A stretch of 64,000 nt of DNA from Pseudomonas sp. (GTDB lineage Bacteria > Pseudomonadota > Gammaproteobacteria > Pseudomonadales > Pseudomonadaceae): NCBI RefSeq assembly GCF_030698175.1, contig NZ_JAUYNT010000010.1:1-64000 (forward strand). The letters are read 5' to 3'. A model generated the notes under the pieces. The model saw nothing but the letters and a program-made list of their open reading frames with translations. It searched no databases and was not told the DNA's origin. The position numbers and the translations under genes are program-made. Below are positions 1-9,751 of the stretch, piece by piece. Within the stretch, counting starts at the first letter, position 1, and each line of letters begins with the position of its first letter.

Positions 1-67
1 GAAAGCGATCACGGCGGGTCTGCTTTTTCTTGCCGGCGTATTCCAGTTCCGAGAAGGTCTTTTGCAT
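1..67 (-). CDS. IS5-family transposase, N-terminal fragment cut by window edge
   Basis: Reading the minus strand from an ATG at 67-65 gives 22 residues, starting MQKTFSELEYAGKKKQTRRD, before the window ends. From memory this matches the start of IS5-group DDE transposases, which typically begin with a similar ..F.E.EYAGK..QTRR..F segment. The remainder, including the DDE catalytic core, lies outside the window, so intactness cannot be judged. The gene faces away from thiC. Confidence 0.7.
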   Translation of the reverse strand, partial: MQKTFSELEYAGKKKQTRRDRF

Positions 68-141
68 GGTTGGCTCTGGGCAATGGCTCTCGGGCTATTT
101 TCGCAATTTGGCTCGGAGGTGGCGAATAAATCAGTGCTTCC
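1..141 (-). mobile_element. End of an IS5-family insertion sequence
   Basis: The region holds the transposase start (ATG at 67) and its upstream sequence. Read on the minus strand, position 141 begins GGAAGCACTGATTTATTC, which looks like an IS5-group terminal repeat (E. coli IS5 starts GGAAGGTGCGAATAAG). The next four bases, 142-145, read TTAA, which fits the YTAR target preferred by IS5. The other end is outside the window, so the boundary and the target duplication are inferred. Confidence 0.55.
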
Positions 142-242
142 TTAAGTAAGAAAGTCCCGCCATCCCCGGTGAAAAATGCTTCGCAGTTTTCCACCCTACA
201 CGCATCACAAATGACCCAACTCAAGGTGCAAGGCAAACCTAG

Positions 243-268
243 GGTGGGCAACGCGCAGCTTGCCCACC
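243..268. repeat. Short palindrome of the GTGGGCAA type
   Basis: GGTGGGCAA and TTGCCCACC flank an eight-base centre, giving a nine-pair hairpin. The same arms occur at 34998-35027. It lies in the 235-base stretch between the IS end and the thiC stop, in which I see no gene. Confidence 0.5.
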
Positions 269-313
269 AGCTTTTCCCAAGCCATGAGCCTTCGACAAAA
301 GCAAATCCAACCC

Positions 314-340
314 ATAAAAAAACGGGCCTCACGGCCCGTT
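314..340 (-). terminator. Rho-independent terminator of thiC
   Basis: Positions 321-328 (AACGGGCC) pair with 333-340 (GGCCCGTT) around a four-base loop. On the minus strand the stem is followed by a T-rich run (complement of 314-320). It lies 37 bases past the thiC stop codon, in the right place and orientation to end the thiC transcript. Confidence 0.85.
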
Positions 341-376
341 CCTTTACCAATCCAAAACCCGTCTCAGCGGCTGATC

Positions 377-2490
<2,114 letters not shown>

Positions 2491-2578
2491 CTGGCTAGTC
2501 TAATCAAGCCGCCCGGATAAAACCAACCCGCCAGTCAAAAAATCATGACCGTCCGGTCGGAAAGTGCCGCAACCCCCG

Positions 2579-2638
2579 ACGACTCAGACTATTTTTAACG
2601 CCGCATAATCGAGCGCAGTAGTTTTTACGCAGCCTGAA
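2579..2638 (+). repeat. Family-B intergenic repeat, partial copy
   Basis: The segment centres on TTTTTAACGCCGCATAATCG followed by AGCGCAGTAGTTTTT and is bracketed by GACTCAGACT and AGCCTGAAC. It aligns closely with 39291-39350 and, in reverse orientation, with 5747-5788. It sits in the divergent thiC/tolC intergenic region, within reach of the tolC-type promoter. Confidence 0.75.
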
Positions 2639-2765
2639 CTGGCAGATTGTTGCGCTAAAGCAACATAGCTTGTTGCAAACTAGAGGCCCGCCACTAATAG
2701 TCCCCTTGACCCCTACAGCAACGCCGCTTAGCCTTGCTGACCATTGCCAATTTCAGGATTACCGC

Positions 2766-4205
2766 ATGTTGCGCAGACTCTCTCTGGCTGTTGCCGTGGC
2801 CGCCGCTTCCAGCGCAGCCGTCTGGGCAGCAGAAACCCCGCAATCGAGCAAGACCGACCTGGTTTCTGTCTATCAGGAAGCCGTCAATAACAACGCCGCC
2901 CTGGCCGCCGCCCGTGCCGATTACCTGGCCCGTGTCGAAGCCGTGCCCCAGGCGCGCTCGGCCTTGCTGCCCAACCTGTCGGCCGAGGGCACCGTGCAAA
3001 GCACCCGCACCGCCCTCGACACGCCGTCGACGACCAGCACGCGCAGCGGCAACAGCTATCAAGCCAACCTCAGCCAGCAGCTGTTCAACGCTGCGGCCTG
3101 GTTCCAATTGAAGGCCGCCGAAGCCAGCAGCGAACAAGCCTCGCTGGACTTCTCCGCCACCGAGCAAGACCTGATTCTGCAAAGCGCCCAGGCTTACTTC
3201 AACGTGCTGCGCGCCCAGGACGGCTTGGCCACCAGCAAAGCCGAAGAAGCGGCCTTCAAGCGCCAGCTCGATCAGTCCAACGAACGCTTTGATGTGGGCC
3301 TGTCGGACAAAACCGATGTACTCGAATCGCAAGCCGGTTATGACACCTCGGTGGCGAACCGGATCATCTCCCAGCAGCAAGTGGACGACGCCTTCCAGGC
3401 CCTGACCACCCTGACCAACCGTGATTACAGCGCGGTTGACGGCATGCGCCACAGCCTGCCGATTCTGCCGCCGACCCCCAGCGATGCCAAGGCCTGGGTC
3501 GACACCGCCTCGCAGCAAAACCTGCGTTTGCTGTCGAGCAACTTCGCCGTCGACGCGGCCGGCGAAGCCCTGCGGCAGAGCAAATCCGGCCATGCACCGA
3601 CACTGGCTGCAGTCGCCAGCTACGGCAAAGGCGACAACGACAACTTCGGTTTCAACAACAGCACTGGCTCGCCGGTCCAATACGGCAGCGATGTTGAGCA
3701 AAGCACTCTCGGCCTCAAGCTTAACGTGCCGATCTACAGCGGCGGCCTGACCAGCTCGCAAGTGCGCCAGTCGTTCGAGCGCCTCAATCAAAGCGAGCAA
3801 TCGCGCGAAGAACTGCGCCGCCAAGTGGTGCAGAACACCCGCAACCTGTACCGCGCCGTGACCTCCGACGTGCAACAGGTGCAAGCCCGCAAGCAATCGG
3901 TAATCTCCAACCAAAGCTCGCTGGAAGCCACGCAAATCGGCTACCAAGTCGGCACCCGCAATATTGTTGACGTACTCAACGCCCAGCGCTCGCTGTACGC
4001 CTCGGTGCGCAACTACAACGACGCGCGCTACGGCTACATCCTCAACAACCTCAGCCTCAAGCAAGCCGCCGGCACCTTAAGCCCAGCCGACCTGAGCGCC
4101 CTGGCGACCTTCCTCAACAAGAACTACAACCCGGACAAAGACTACCTGCCGCCAGACCTGGCCAAGGCCGCCGAAGCGCAACTGCGCGGCGACCCGAACT
4201 ACTGA
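2766..4205 (+). CDS. opmH: TolC-family outer membrane channel (OpmH-like)
   Basis: The product forms the outer-membrane and periplasmic channel used by tripartite efflux pumps and type I secretion. The 479-residue protein starts with a signal peptide (MLRRLSLAVAVAAASSAAVW, cleaved near AAE) and continues with two OEP-type repeats rich in Ala, Gln and Asn, including a GLSDKTDVLESQAGYD segment and a later VGTRNIVDVLNAQRSLY segment, both typical of TolC. The ATG at 2766 is preferred over an in-frame start at 2670 because it begins the signal peptide directly. No membrane-fusion or ABC partner lies nearby, as expected for a shared channel. Its position beside thiC matches PA4974 (OpmH) from memory. 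A strong terminator follows at 4216. Confidence 0.9.
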   Translation: MLRRLSLAVAVAAASSAAVWAAETPQSSKTDLVSVYQEAVNNNAALAAARADYLARVEAVPQARSALLPNLSAEGTVQSTRTALDTPSTTSTRSGNSYQANLSQQLFNAAAWFQLKAAEASSEQASLDFSATEQDLILQSAQAYFNVLRAQDGLATSKAEEAAFKRQLDQSNERFDVGLSDKTDVLESQAGYDTSVANRIISQQQVDDAFQALTTLTNRDYSAVDGMRHSLPILPPTPSDAKAWVDTASQQNLRLLSSNFAVDAAGEALRQSKSGHAPTLAAVASYGKGDNDNFGFNNSTGSPVQYGSDVEQSTLGLKLNVPIYSGGLTSSQVRQSFERLNQSEQSREELRRQVVQNTRNLYRAVTSDVQQVQARKQSVISNQSSLEATQIGYQVGTRNIVDVLNAQRSLYASVRNYNDARYGYILNNLSLKQAAGTLSPADLSALATFLNKNYNPDKDYLPPDLAKAAEAQLRGDPNY

Positions 4206-4215
4206 TAGCCCGCCC

Positions 4216-4246
4216 AATAAAAAAACCGCTGCGGCGGTTTTTTTAT
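4216..4246 (+). terminator. Bidirectional-looking terminator after tolC-type gene
   Basis: AATAAAAAAACCGC pairs with the facing GCGGTTTTTTTATT around a short TGCG centre, so there is a T tract on both strands. It starts 11 bases past the stop codon and could also stop minus-strand transcription coming from waaA. Confidence 0.88.
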
Positions 4247-4280
4247 TGGCTATGTCTGCGTTAGTGGTTGAAATGCTATC

Positions 4281-4305
4281 TGTAGGAGGGGCTTTAGCCG
4301 CGACA
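4281..4305. repeat. REP-like element
   Basis: The sequence TGTAGGAGGGGCTTTAGCCG followed by CGACAG resembles the common Pseudomonas REP unit (GTAGGAGCGGCTTTAGCCGCGA), with a small GGCTTTAGCC palindrome. A single copy lies directly before the larger palindrome at 4310. Confidence 0.6.
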
Positions 4306-4309
4306 GTTT

Positions 4310-4374
4310 CGTAGGGTGGGCTTCAGCCCACCACCGCTCGACAAGGGGTTTGGTGGGCTGAAGCCCACCCTACG
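4310..4374. repeat. Inverted repeat with GTAGGGTGGGC arms
   Basis: CGTAGGGTGGGCTTCAGCCC at 4310 faces its complement ending at 4374, around a 17-base centre. Each arm also contains its own GGGCTTCAGCCC palindrome. To the right, 4384-4400 reads AGGTAACGGGTACAGAG, matching the outer end of the larger repeats at 43.8 and 52.2 kb. The element sits between converging tolC-type and waaA genes. Confidence 0.75.
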
Positions 4375-4429
4375 TTTTGCACTCAACAGGTAACGGGTAC
4401 AGAGCCTTACGAAAGGCGACAAAGCCTTA

Positions 4430-5725
4430 TCACTTTTGGCTGCAACCCAACAACCCCTGCACCCCAGCGAGCAACCGCTGCAGCGCGCCCTGATTGGCTT
4501 TTACTACGGCCAGCCCGGCGGCGGCCATGGCCTCGGCGTGCGCCGGTTGCTGCCATAAATCACTCAGCGCGGCCACCAAGGCCGGTGCATCGGCTACCTC
4601 TTGCAAGGCTCCCGCATCCCGCAGCAAGGCGGCGATCTCCGTGAAGTTAAACAGGTGCGGGCCGCTGAGTACCGGCACGCCGAGGGCCGCCGGTTCCAGC
4701 AGATTGTGGCCACCATTGGCAACCAAGCTGCCGCCGACCAAAGCGGCATCGGCCAGGGCGTAGAGAAACAGCAACTCGCCCATGGTGTCGCCGAGCAACA
4801 CGCGGGTGTCCGCCGTCGGCGCCTCGGCCAATGAGCGCCGGCAGGTGCTGAAGCCTTGTTTTTGGCACAGCTCAAACACGCTGGCGAAGCGCTCGGGATG
4901 GCGCGGCACCAAGATCAACAAGGCTTGCGGATACTGCAGCAAGAGTTGCCGGTGAGCGGCCAGGACGATTTCATCTTCGCCGGCATGGGTGCTGGCGGCG
5001 ATCCACAGCGGACGCTGCTCGGCCTGCCAGTCAGCGCGCAAGGCTTGGGCCCGCGGTAACAGCTGCGGGTCCAAGTGCAGATCAAACTTGATCGAGCCAG
5101 TCACAGTCACGCACTCGGGCCGGGCGCCGAGTTGGCGAAAACGCTGCGCCTCGACTTCGGTCTGCGCCGCGATCAGGCTCAGCTCGGCCAGCATAGGTGC
5201 GGTCAATTTGGCAAAGCGCCCATAGCCACGGGCCGAACGCTGCGACAAGCGCGCATTGGCCAACACCACCGGCACGCAGCGCTTGGCGCATTGGTGAATA
5301 TGGTTAGGCCATAGCTCGGTCTCCATGATCACCGCAAGCTTGGGCTGCAGCCGCCCGATAAAGCGCGCCGCAGCCCACGGCAAGTCGTAGGGCAGATAGC
5401 AGTGCTGCACCCGCGCGGCAAACTCGCCCTGGCAGAACAGCGCGCGAATCCGCTCGGAACCGGTCGGGGTCATGCAGGTGATGGTGATCGGCAAGTCTGG
5501 GTAGCGCAGCAGCAACTCACGTACCAAGGGCGCTGCGGCGATGCTTTCGCCCACCGACACCGCATGCAGCCAGATGCCGCCGGGCTTGAGCGCCGGCATG
5601 CCAAGGGAAAATCGCTCAGCCAGGCGCTGCCGATAAGCCGGCGCCTGCCAGCCGCGCCAGAGAATGCGCAACGCCAGCAACGGCAAACCGAGATGAAACA
5701 ACAGGCTGTATAGGGTTCTATTCAT
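4430..5725 (-). CDS. waaA: 3-deoxy-D-manno-octulosonic acid (Kdo) transferase
   Basis: WaaA transfers Kdo residues from CMP-Kdo to the lipid A precursor at the inner face of the cytoplasmic membrane, the first step of LPS core assembly. The 431-residue product has an N-terminal hydrophobic anchor (MNRTLYSLLFHLGLPLLALR), the GIWLHAVSVGE block, the catalytic METELWPN segment, and the C-terminal GGSLVANGGHNLLEP donor-site motif of the GT30 family. The ATG at 5725 fits known WaaA starts; an in-frame extension to 5779 would be read from repeat DNA. The gene converges with tolC and is separated from its LPS relatives further right, as in P. aeruginosa. Confidence 0.95.
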   Translation of the reverse strand: MNRTLYSLLFHLGLPLLALRILWRGWQAPAYRQRLAERFSLGMPALKPGGIWLHAVSVGESIAAAPLVRELLLRYPDLPITITCMTPTGSERIRALFCQGEFAARVQHCYLPYDLPWAAARFIGRLQPKLAVIMETELWPNHIHQCAKRCVPVVLANARLSQRSARGYGRFAKLTAPMLAELSLIAAQTEVEAQRFRQLGARPECVTVTGSIKFDLHLDPQLLPRAQALRADWQAEQRPLWIAASTHAGEDEIVLAAHRQLLLQYPQALLILVPRHPERFASVFELCQKQGFSTCRRSLAEAPTADTRVLLGDTMGELLFLYALADAALVGGSLVANGGHNLLEPAALGVPVLSGPHLFNFTEIAALLRDAGALQEVADAPALVAALSDLWQQPAHAEAMAAAGLAVVKANQGALQRLLAGVQGLLGCSQK

Positions 5726-5746
5726 GCCGCGCAGTTTACTGGGTTG

Positions 5747-5788
5747 GCAGGCCGTTGAAAAACTACTGCGCTCGGCCATGCGGCGTTA
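5747..5788 (-). repeat. Family-B repeat overlapping the LysR gene end
   Basis: Read on the minus strand, it is TTAACGCCGCATGGCCGAGC followed by GCAGTAGTTTTTCAACGGCC, matching the core of the copies at 2579 and 39291. Its first bases contain the TAA stop codon (5788-5786) of the LysR gene, and it lies just upstream of waaA. Confidence 0.75.
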
Positions 5789-6670
5789 ACCCAGCGCCTG
5801 CAGATGCTGGCGCAAGCATTCGGCCAGGCAGCGCGCCGCCGGACCCAGCGCTTCGTCGCGGCGCCAGACCAACTCCACCACCAGGGGCGGCGGCGTCCAG
5901 TCGCTGGCCAGTTCCAGCAGTTGTTGCTGATAGGCCGGGTACTGCAACACATGGCGCGGCAGCCAGGCCCAGCCGAGGTTGCGCATCAGCAATTCGGCCA
6001 TCGAATAGAAGCTATCGGCCCGCCACAGTGACGGGCTGATTTGCTCGCCGCCCGGATAGTGGCTGTCGTGGGGTGCCATCAGCAATTGCCGATGCCGGGC
6101 CAGCTCACGGCGGTCGACATAGCTGGCGCCCGCCAAGGGGTGGCCGGCGCCGCAGACCGTGACCATCTCGACGCTGCCCAGGCGTTGGCGCTCCAGCGCT
6201 TCGGGGATGCGCTCGTGCTGAAACAGCAAACCCAGGTCGGCGCGCCGCTCCAGCAACATGCGCGCCACCTCACCCTGGGCGCCGCTGGCCAGCTGCACCT
6301 CCAACAAGGGGAATTGCCGCGCCAGCGCCTCCAAACTGTCGTGCACCGGACGAAACGGCACGGCCTCATCCTGAGCCAAGCGCAGGGTCGCCTCCTCGCC
6401 GCGCACCAGGCCTTGGGCGCGCGCTTCCAAGCGCTGACACTGACGCAAAATCTCCCGCGCATCCTCCAGCAGCACCGTGCCGGCGGCGGTCAAACGTGGC
6501 TGGCGACCGCTGCTGCGTTCAAACAGCAACATACCCAAGTCCACCTCCAGCAGGGCCATGGCATTGCTCACCGCCGATTGGGCGCGGCGCAGATCACGGG
6601 CCACGGCGGAGAAGGACTGTCCTTCGGCGATGCGCACAAACAGCGTTAGTTGCTCAAGGTTCCAGCGCAC
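5786..6670 (-). CDS. LysR-family transcriptional regulator
   Basis: This is a 294-residue DNA-binding regulator with an N-terminal winged helix (LEQLTLFVRIAEGQSFSAVA..LRRAQSAVSNAMALLEVDLG, residues about 4-50) and a C-terminal effector-binding domain of the periplasmic-binding-protein fold. I chose the GTG at 6670 (VRWNLEQL read as MRWNLEQL) because GGGGAG lies seven bases upstream and homologues start this way; an ATG at 6757 would overlap the emrE start. It is divergent from emrE, with about 85 bases between them that probably hold both promoters, so it may control emrE or itself. The effector is unknown. The stop codon lies in a repeat element, so the extreme C-terminus may differ from relatives. 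Confidence 0.85.
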   Translation of the reverse strand: MRWNLEQLTLFVRIAEGQSFSAVARDLRRAQSAVSNAMALLEVDLGMLLFERSSGRQPRLTAAGTVLLEDAREILRQCQRLEARAQGLVRGEEATLRLAQDEAVPFRPVHDSLEALARQFPLLEVQLASGAQGEVARMLLERRADLGLLFQHERIPEALERQRLGSVEMVTVCGAGHPLAGASYVDRRELARHRQLLMAPHDSHYPGGEQISPSLWRADSFYSMAELLMRNLGWAWLPRHVLQYPAYQQQLLELASDWTPPPLVVELVWRRDEALGPAARCLAECLRQHLQALG

Positions 6671-6755
6671 AACCCATCTCCCCTGCAGATTGCTATCAAC
6701 TTTACCCCATCGGGGCAGCCCGTAGAATCGCTGCACATTAAAAGGAGTCAGCAAC

Positions 6756-7088
6756 ATGTCCGGCTATCTGTTTCTCGGTATTGCCATCGCCGCCGAAGTT
6801 ATCGCCACCACCTCCATGAAGGCCCTCGACGGTTTCAATAAACCGCTGCCATTAATCCTCGTGGTGGCCGGTTATGGGTTGTCGCTGTGGTTGTTGTCGG
6901 TGGTGGTAAAAACCATCCCAATCGGCATCGCCTATGCGGTCTGGGCTGGCCTGGGGATAGTGCTGGTGAGCATTGCCGCGCTGTTTTTGTATCAGCAAAA
7001 ACTCGACCTGCCGGCGATTGTCGGCATGAGCCTGATTGTCGGCGGCGTGGTGGTGATTCAGCTGTTTTCCAGCACCGCCGGGCACTGA
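6756..7088 (+). CDS. emrE: Small multidrug resistance (SMR) efflux protein
   Basis: SMR proteins are dual-topology inner-membrane dimers that exchange protons for lipophilic or quaternary cations. The 110-residue product has four hydrophobic helices and the diagnostic first-helix segment AIAAEVIATTSMK with the essential membrane glutamate (residue 14). It also has the GIAYAVWAGLGIVL block of helix 3 and LDLPAIVGMSLIVGGV in helix 4, close to E. coli EmrE. AAGGAG precedes the ATG at good spacing. It is divergent from the LysR gene, which may regulate it. Confidence 0.9.
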   Translation: MSGYLFLGIAIAAEVIATTSMKALDGFNKPLPLILVVAGYGLSLWLLSVVVKTIPIGIAYAVWAGLGIVLVSIAALFLYQQKLDLPAIVGMSLIVGGVVVIQLFSSTAGH

Positions 7089-7155
7089 GCCAACCCATCC
7101 TGCAACCTTGTAGCTGGCGATATAGCCGTTAGCGGTTGCAGCGGCCGCCGCCTTT

Positions 7156-7295
7156 TGTAGGATGCGGTTGAGTGCAGCGATACCCATTGTTCATCCCGCT
7201 TCGATCAATTCAGCCATGCCCGCCAGCAACCGCCGGCGCCTGGCAACGCGGCGCCGGCGGTGTGATGGGTATCGCTGCGCTCCACCCATCCTACG
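7156..7295. repeat. Inverted repeat with GTAGGATG arms
   Basis: TGTAGGATGCGGTTGAGTGC plus AGCGATACCCAT at 7156 faces ATGGGTATCGCTGCGCTCCA plus CCCATCCTACG ending at 7295, about 30 bases per arm with a few mismatches. The centre (about 75 bases) contains a CGCCGGCGCC..GGCGCCGGCG palindrome. It fills most of the 276-base gap between emrE and the FAD oxidase gene; no gene is seen there. Related arms occur at 10649 and 14909. Confidence 0.75.
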
Positions 7296-7364
7296 GTTGT
7301 GTAATCTTGTAGCGCGTGGCTTCCCTGTATACTGCCGGCCTGTTTTCCCGAGTAAGGCAGCGCT

Positions 7365-8540
7365 ATGACCCAGGCCCTTTCTACTGACGTGTTGATCGTT
7401 GGCGGCGGTATCGCCGGTCTCTGGCTGCACGCGCGCCTGCGCCAACAGGGCTTTGCCAGCCTGCTGGTGGAGAACGCCAGCCTCGGCGGCGGGCAGAGCG
7501 TGAAGTCCCAGGGGATCATCCACGGCGGTGCCAAGTACGCGCTGCACGGCGCCCTGAGCGGCGCCTCGGAGGCGATTGCCGATATGCCGCGGCGCTGGCG
7601 CGAAGCCTTGAGTGGCGAGGGCGAACTGGACCTGCGCGGCGTGCGCCTGCTGTCCGACGCCCACTATCTATGGTCTCCCGGCACCCTGGGCGGCAATCTC
7701 GCTAGTTTTTTCGCCAGCAAGGCGGTGCGCGGCCGGGTCGATCAGGTCAAGGGCGAGCAACTGCCGCCGGCGCTGCAAGACCCCAAGTTCAAGGGCAAAG
7801 TTTATCGCCTGGCCGAGCTGGTGCTGGACGTGCCGAGCCTGATCGCCCGCCTGGCCGAACTGGCCGGCGACAGCCTACTGGCCGGGCAAAACATCGAGCC
7901 GCTGCACGACAACGGCGCGCTGGCCGGACTGATCATTGATGGCCGTGAGGTTCGCGCCCAACGCATCGTACTGAGTGCCGGCGCCGGCAATGCCGAGTTG
8001 CTCGCCAAGCTCGATATTCAGCAACCCACTCAACAGTTGCGACCGCTGCATATGGTGCTGGCCAAAGGGCCGGCGCTCAAGCCGTTGTACGCCCACTGTT
8101 TGGGTGGCGGGCCGAAGCCTCGGGTCACGGTCACCACTCATCCGGCCGCCGACGGCCAATGGGTCTGGTATTTGGGTGGCGACTTGGCCGAAGCCGATGG
8201 CGTAGCCCGCGATGAAGCGGCGCAAATTCGCGCCGCACAAAAAGAGCTGGCGGATTTACTGCCCTGGGTCGACCAGTCCGCCACCCACTGGGCGACCTTG
8301 CGGGTCAACCGCGCCGAGCCGGCGCAATCGGGTCTGCTGCGCCCGGACAACGCCTTTCTCGCCGAACAGGGCCGCTTGCTGGTCGGCTGGCCGACCAAAC
8401 TGGCGCTGGCCCCGGACTTTGCCGACCGCGTACTAGTCGCCCTGCACCGGGACGGCATAGCGCCCGGCCAACATCTGCCATGGCCTGAACTGCCGCGCCC
8501 GGCCCTGGCCCGCGCGCCCTGGGAGGAGTTGCTGCCATGA
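7365..8540 (+). CDS. FAD-dependent oxidoreductase (DAO family)
   Basis: The 391-residue protein begins with a Rossmann FAD-binding segment, DVLIVGGGIAGLWLHARLRQ, followed by an acidic residue (LLVEN), and a later GGQSVKSQGIIHGG segment typical of D-amino-acid oxidase and glycine-oxidase-like enzymes. The substrate cannot be read from the sequence. Its stop overlaps the start of the aldo-keto reductase by four bases (ATGA), so the pair is translationally coupled and probably acts in one pathway. The pair corresponds in order to PA4991-PA4992 from memory. The function there is not established as far as I know. Confidence 0.82.
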   Translation: MTQALSTDVLIVGGGIAGLWLHARLRQQGFASLLVENASLGGGQSVKSQGIIHGGAKYALHGALSGASEAIADMPRRWREALSGEGELDLRGVRLLSDAHYLWSPGTLGGNLASFFASKAVRGRVDQVKGEQLPPALQDPKFKGKVYRLAELVLDVPSLIARLAELAGDSLLAGQNIEPLHDNGALAGLIIDGREVRAQRIVLSAGAGNAELLAKLDIQQPTQQLRPLHMVLAKGPALKPLYAHCLGGGPKPRVTVTTHPAADGQWVWYLGGDLAEADGVARDEAAQIRAAQKELADLLPWVDQSATHWATLRVNRAEPAQSGLLRPDNAFLAEQGRLLVGWPTKLALAPDFADRVLVALHRDGIAPGQHLPWPELPRPALARAPWEELLP

Positions 8541-9355
8541 GTTTTGCCGCCAGCTTGCACGACCTGCACCGACCACTGGGCAGCACAGGTTTACGGGTCT
8601 CGCCGCTCGGCTTAGGCACGGTGAAGCTCGGCCGTGACCAGGGGGTGAAATACCCCAACGGCTTCAGCATCCCAGATGACGCCGCCGCCCGCGCCTTGCT
8701 CGCGCAAGCCCGCGAACTGGGCATCAACCTGATCGATACGGCGCCGGCCTACGGCATTAGCGAGGAGCGCCTCGGTCCGCTGCTGCGCGGCCAACGCCAG
8801 GACTGGGTGATCGTCAGCAAGGTCGGCGAAGAGTACGAGAATGGCCAGTCGCACTACGACTTCAGCCCGGCGCACACGCGCTTGTCGGTGGAGCGCAGCT
8901 TGCGCCGGCTGGAGACCGAGCAGATCGACCTGCTGCTGGTGCATTCCGACGGCCATGACCTGGAGATTCTGCAACACAGTGGCATCTACGCAACGCTTGC
9001 CGAGCTCAAACGCGAAGGCAAAATCGGCGCCTTCGGCCTCTCCGGCAAAACCGTCGAAGGCGGCCTGCTGGCCCTGCAGCAAGGAGACTGCGCCATGGTC
9101 ACCTACAACCTCAACGAGCAAGGCGAGAAGCCGGTGCTCGACTACGCCGCCAAACACGGCAAAGCCATTCTGGTGAAAAAAGCCCTGGCCAGCGGCCACG
9201 TATGCCTGGCAGCCGGGGTTGACCCGGTGCGCGCCAGCTTTGAGCTGCTGTTCAGCCACCCCGGAGTCTGCAGCGCCATAGTCGGCACCATCAATCCGCT
9301 GCACCTGGCCCATAACGTCGCCACGGCGGCAGCGGTTATTCGTAGTCTGCGCTAG
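8537..9355 (+). CDS. Aldo/keto reductase
   Basis: This is an NAD(P)H-dependent oxidoreductase with a TIM-barrel fold, 272 residues long. The catalytic tetrad can be placed: Asp in LIDTAPAYG, Tyr in the same segment, Lys in VIVSKVGE and His in LLLVHSDGHD. The start overlaps the FAD oxidase stop, and GGAGGAG lies just upstream. The physiological substrate is unknown. The final 22 codons or so are repeated immediately after the stop codon, see 9281-9424. Confidence 0.88.
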   Translation: MSFAASLHDLHRPLGSTGLRVSPLGLGTVKLGRDQGVKYPNGFSIPDDAAARALLAQARELGINLIDTAPAYGISEERLGPLLRGQRQDWVIVSKVGEEYENGQSHYDFSPAHTRLSVERSLRRLETEQIDLLLVHSDGHDLEILQHSGIYATLAELKREGKIGAFGLSGKTVEGGLLALQQGDCAMVTYNLNEQGEKPVLDYAAKHGKAILVKKALASGHVCLAAGVDPVRASFELLFSHPGVCSAIVGTINPLHLAHNVATAAAVIRSLR

Positions 9356-9424
9356 TCGGCAGCGACTATGAATCCCCTACATTTGGCCCATAACGTCGCC
9401 ACGGCGGCGGCGGTTATTCGTAGG
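9281..9424 (+). repeat. Tandem duplication of the 3' end of the aldo/keto reductase gene
   Basis: Bases 9281-9346, encoding VGTINPLHLAHNVATAAAVIR, recur at 9355-9424 just after the stop codon. The copies share 36 of 37 bases from GGCCCATAACG onward. In the earlier part they differ mostly at third codon positions (CCG/CCC, CTG/CTA, CAC/CAT, CTG/TTG) plus a four-base insertion. The second copy runs straight into the palindromic repeat at 9420. Confidence 0.8.
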
Positions 9425-9614
9425 GTGGGTTAGGCGCATGCCACGGGCTATCTACTGACGCTTAGTCTGCTGCGCCGTAACCCACCAGATGGAGCCGGCC
9501 GATTACTGCTTGGTGGGTTACGTGGCGCACGCATTCCGCAGTCGATGCTCTGATCCCGCCCTGCGCCACTAACCCACCCTACAAAAGCGCTGTGCAACAC
9601 GTAACTGGGACATA
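9420..9614 (-). repeat. Long palindromic repeat, GTAGGGTGGGTTAG family
   Basis: Inner arms GTAGGGTGGGTTAG (from 9420) and CTAACCCACCCTAC (to 9582) enclose about 135 bases. The outer right end, TGTGCAACACGTAACTGGGACA, runs to 9612. The reverse complement of 9440-9582 aligns with 52229-52373 at high identity, so these are opposite-orientation copies of one element. It lies in the 396-base gap between the aldo/keto reductase and the Nudix-like gene; I see no gene in the rest of that gap. Confidence 0.8.
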
Positions 9615-9751
9615 GCTATTAGCCCATCCGCGGCAATTTGCAGGCTGCGGCCGTTGGTCGCAGCGCTTGCCACCCGTCATCTATTGGGTCGCACACTGAC
9701 AGCCTGCTAGCCTGTAACTGCCTTCCCCTATGCCGTTGACCGGAGCCGACT

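Noticed and set aside
4310..4374. Palindromic repeats considered as CRISPR units
   Set aside because: They occur as single inverted pairs with no regularly spaced direct repeats or cas genes.
5726..5779. N-terminal extension of WaaA to an upstream ATG
   Set aside because: The 18 extra residues are encoded by the repeat at 5747-5788 and are absent from known WaaA proteins.
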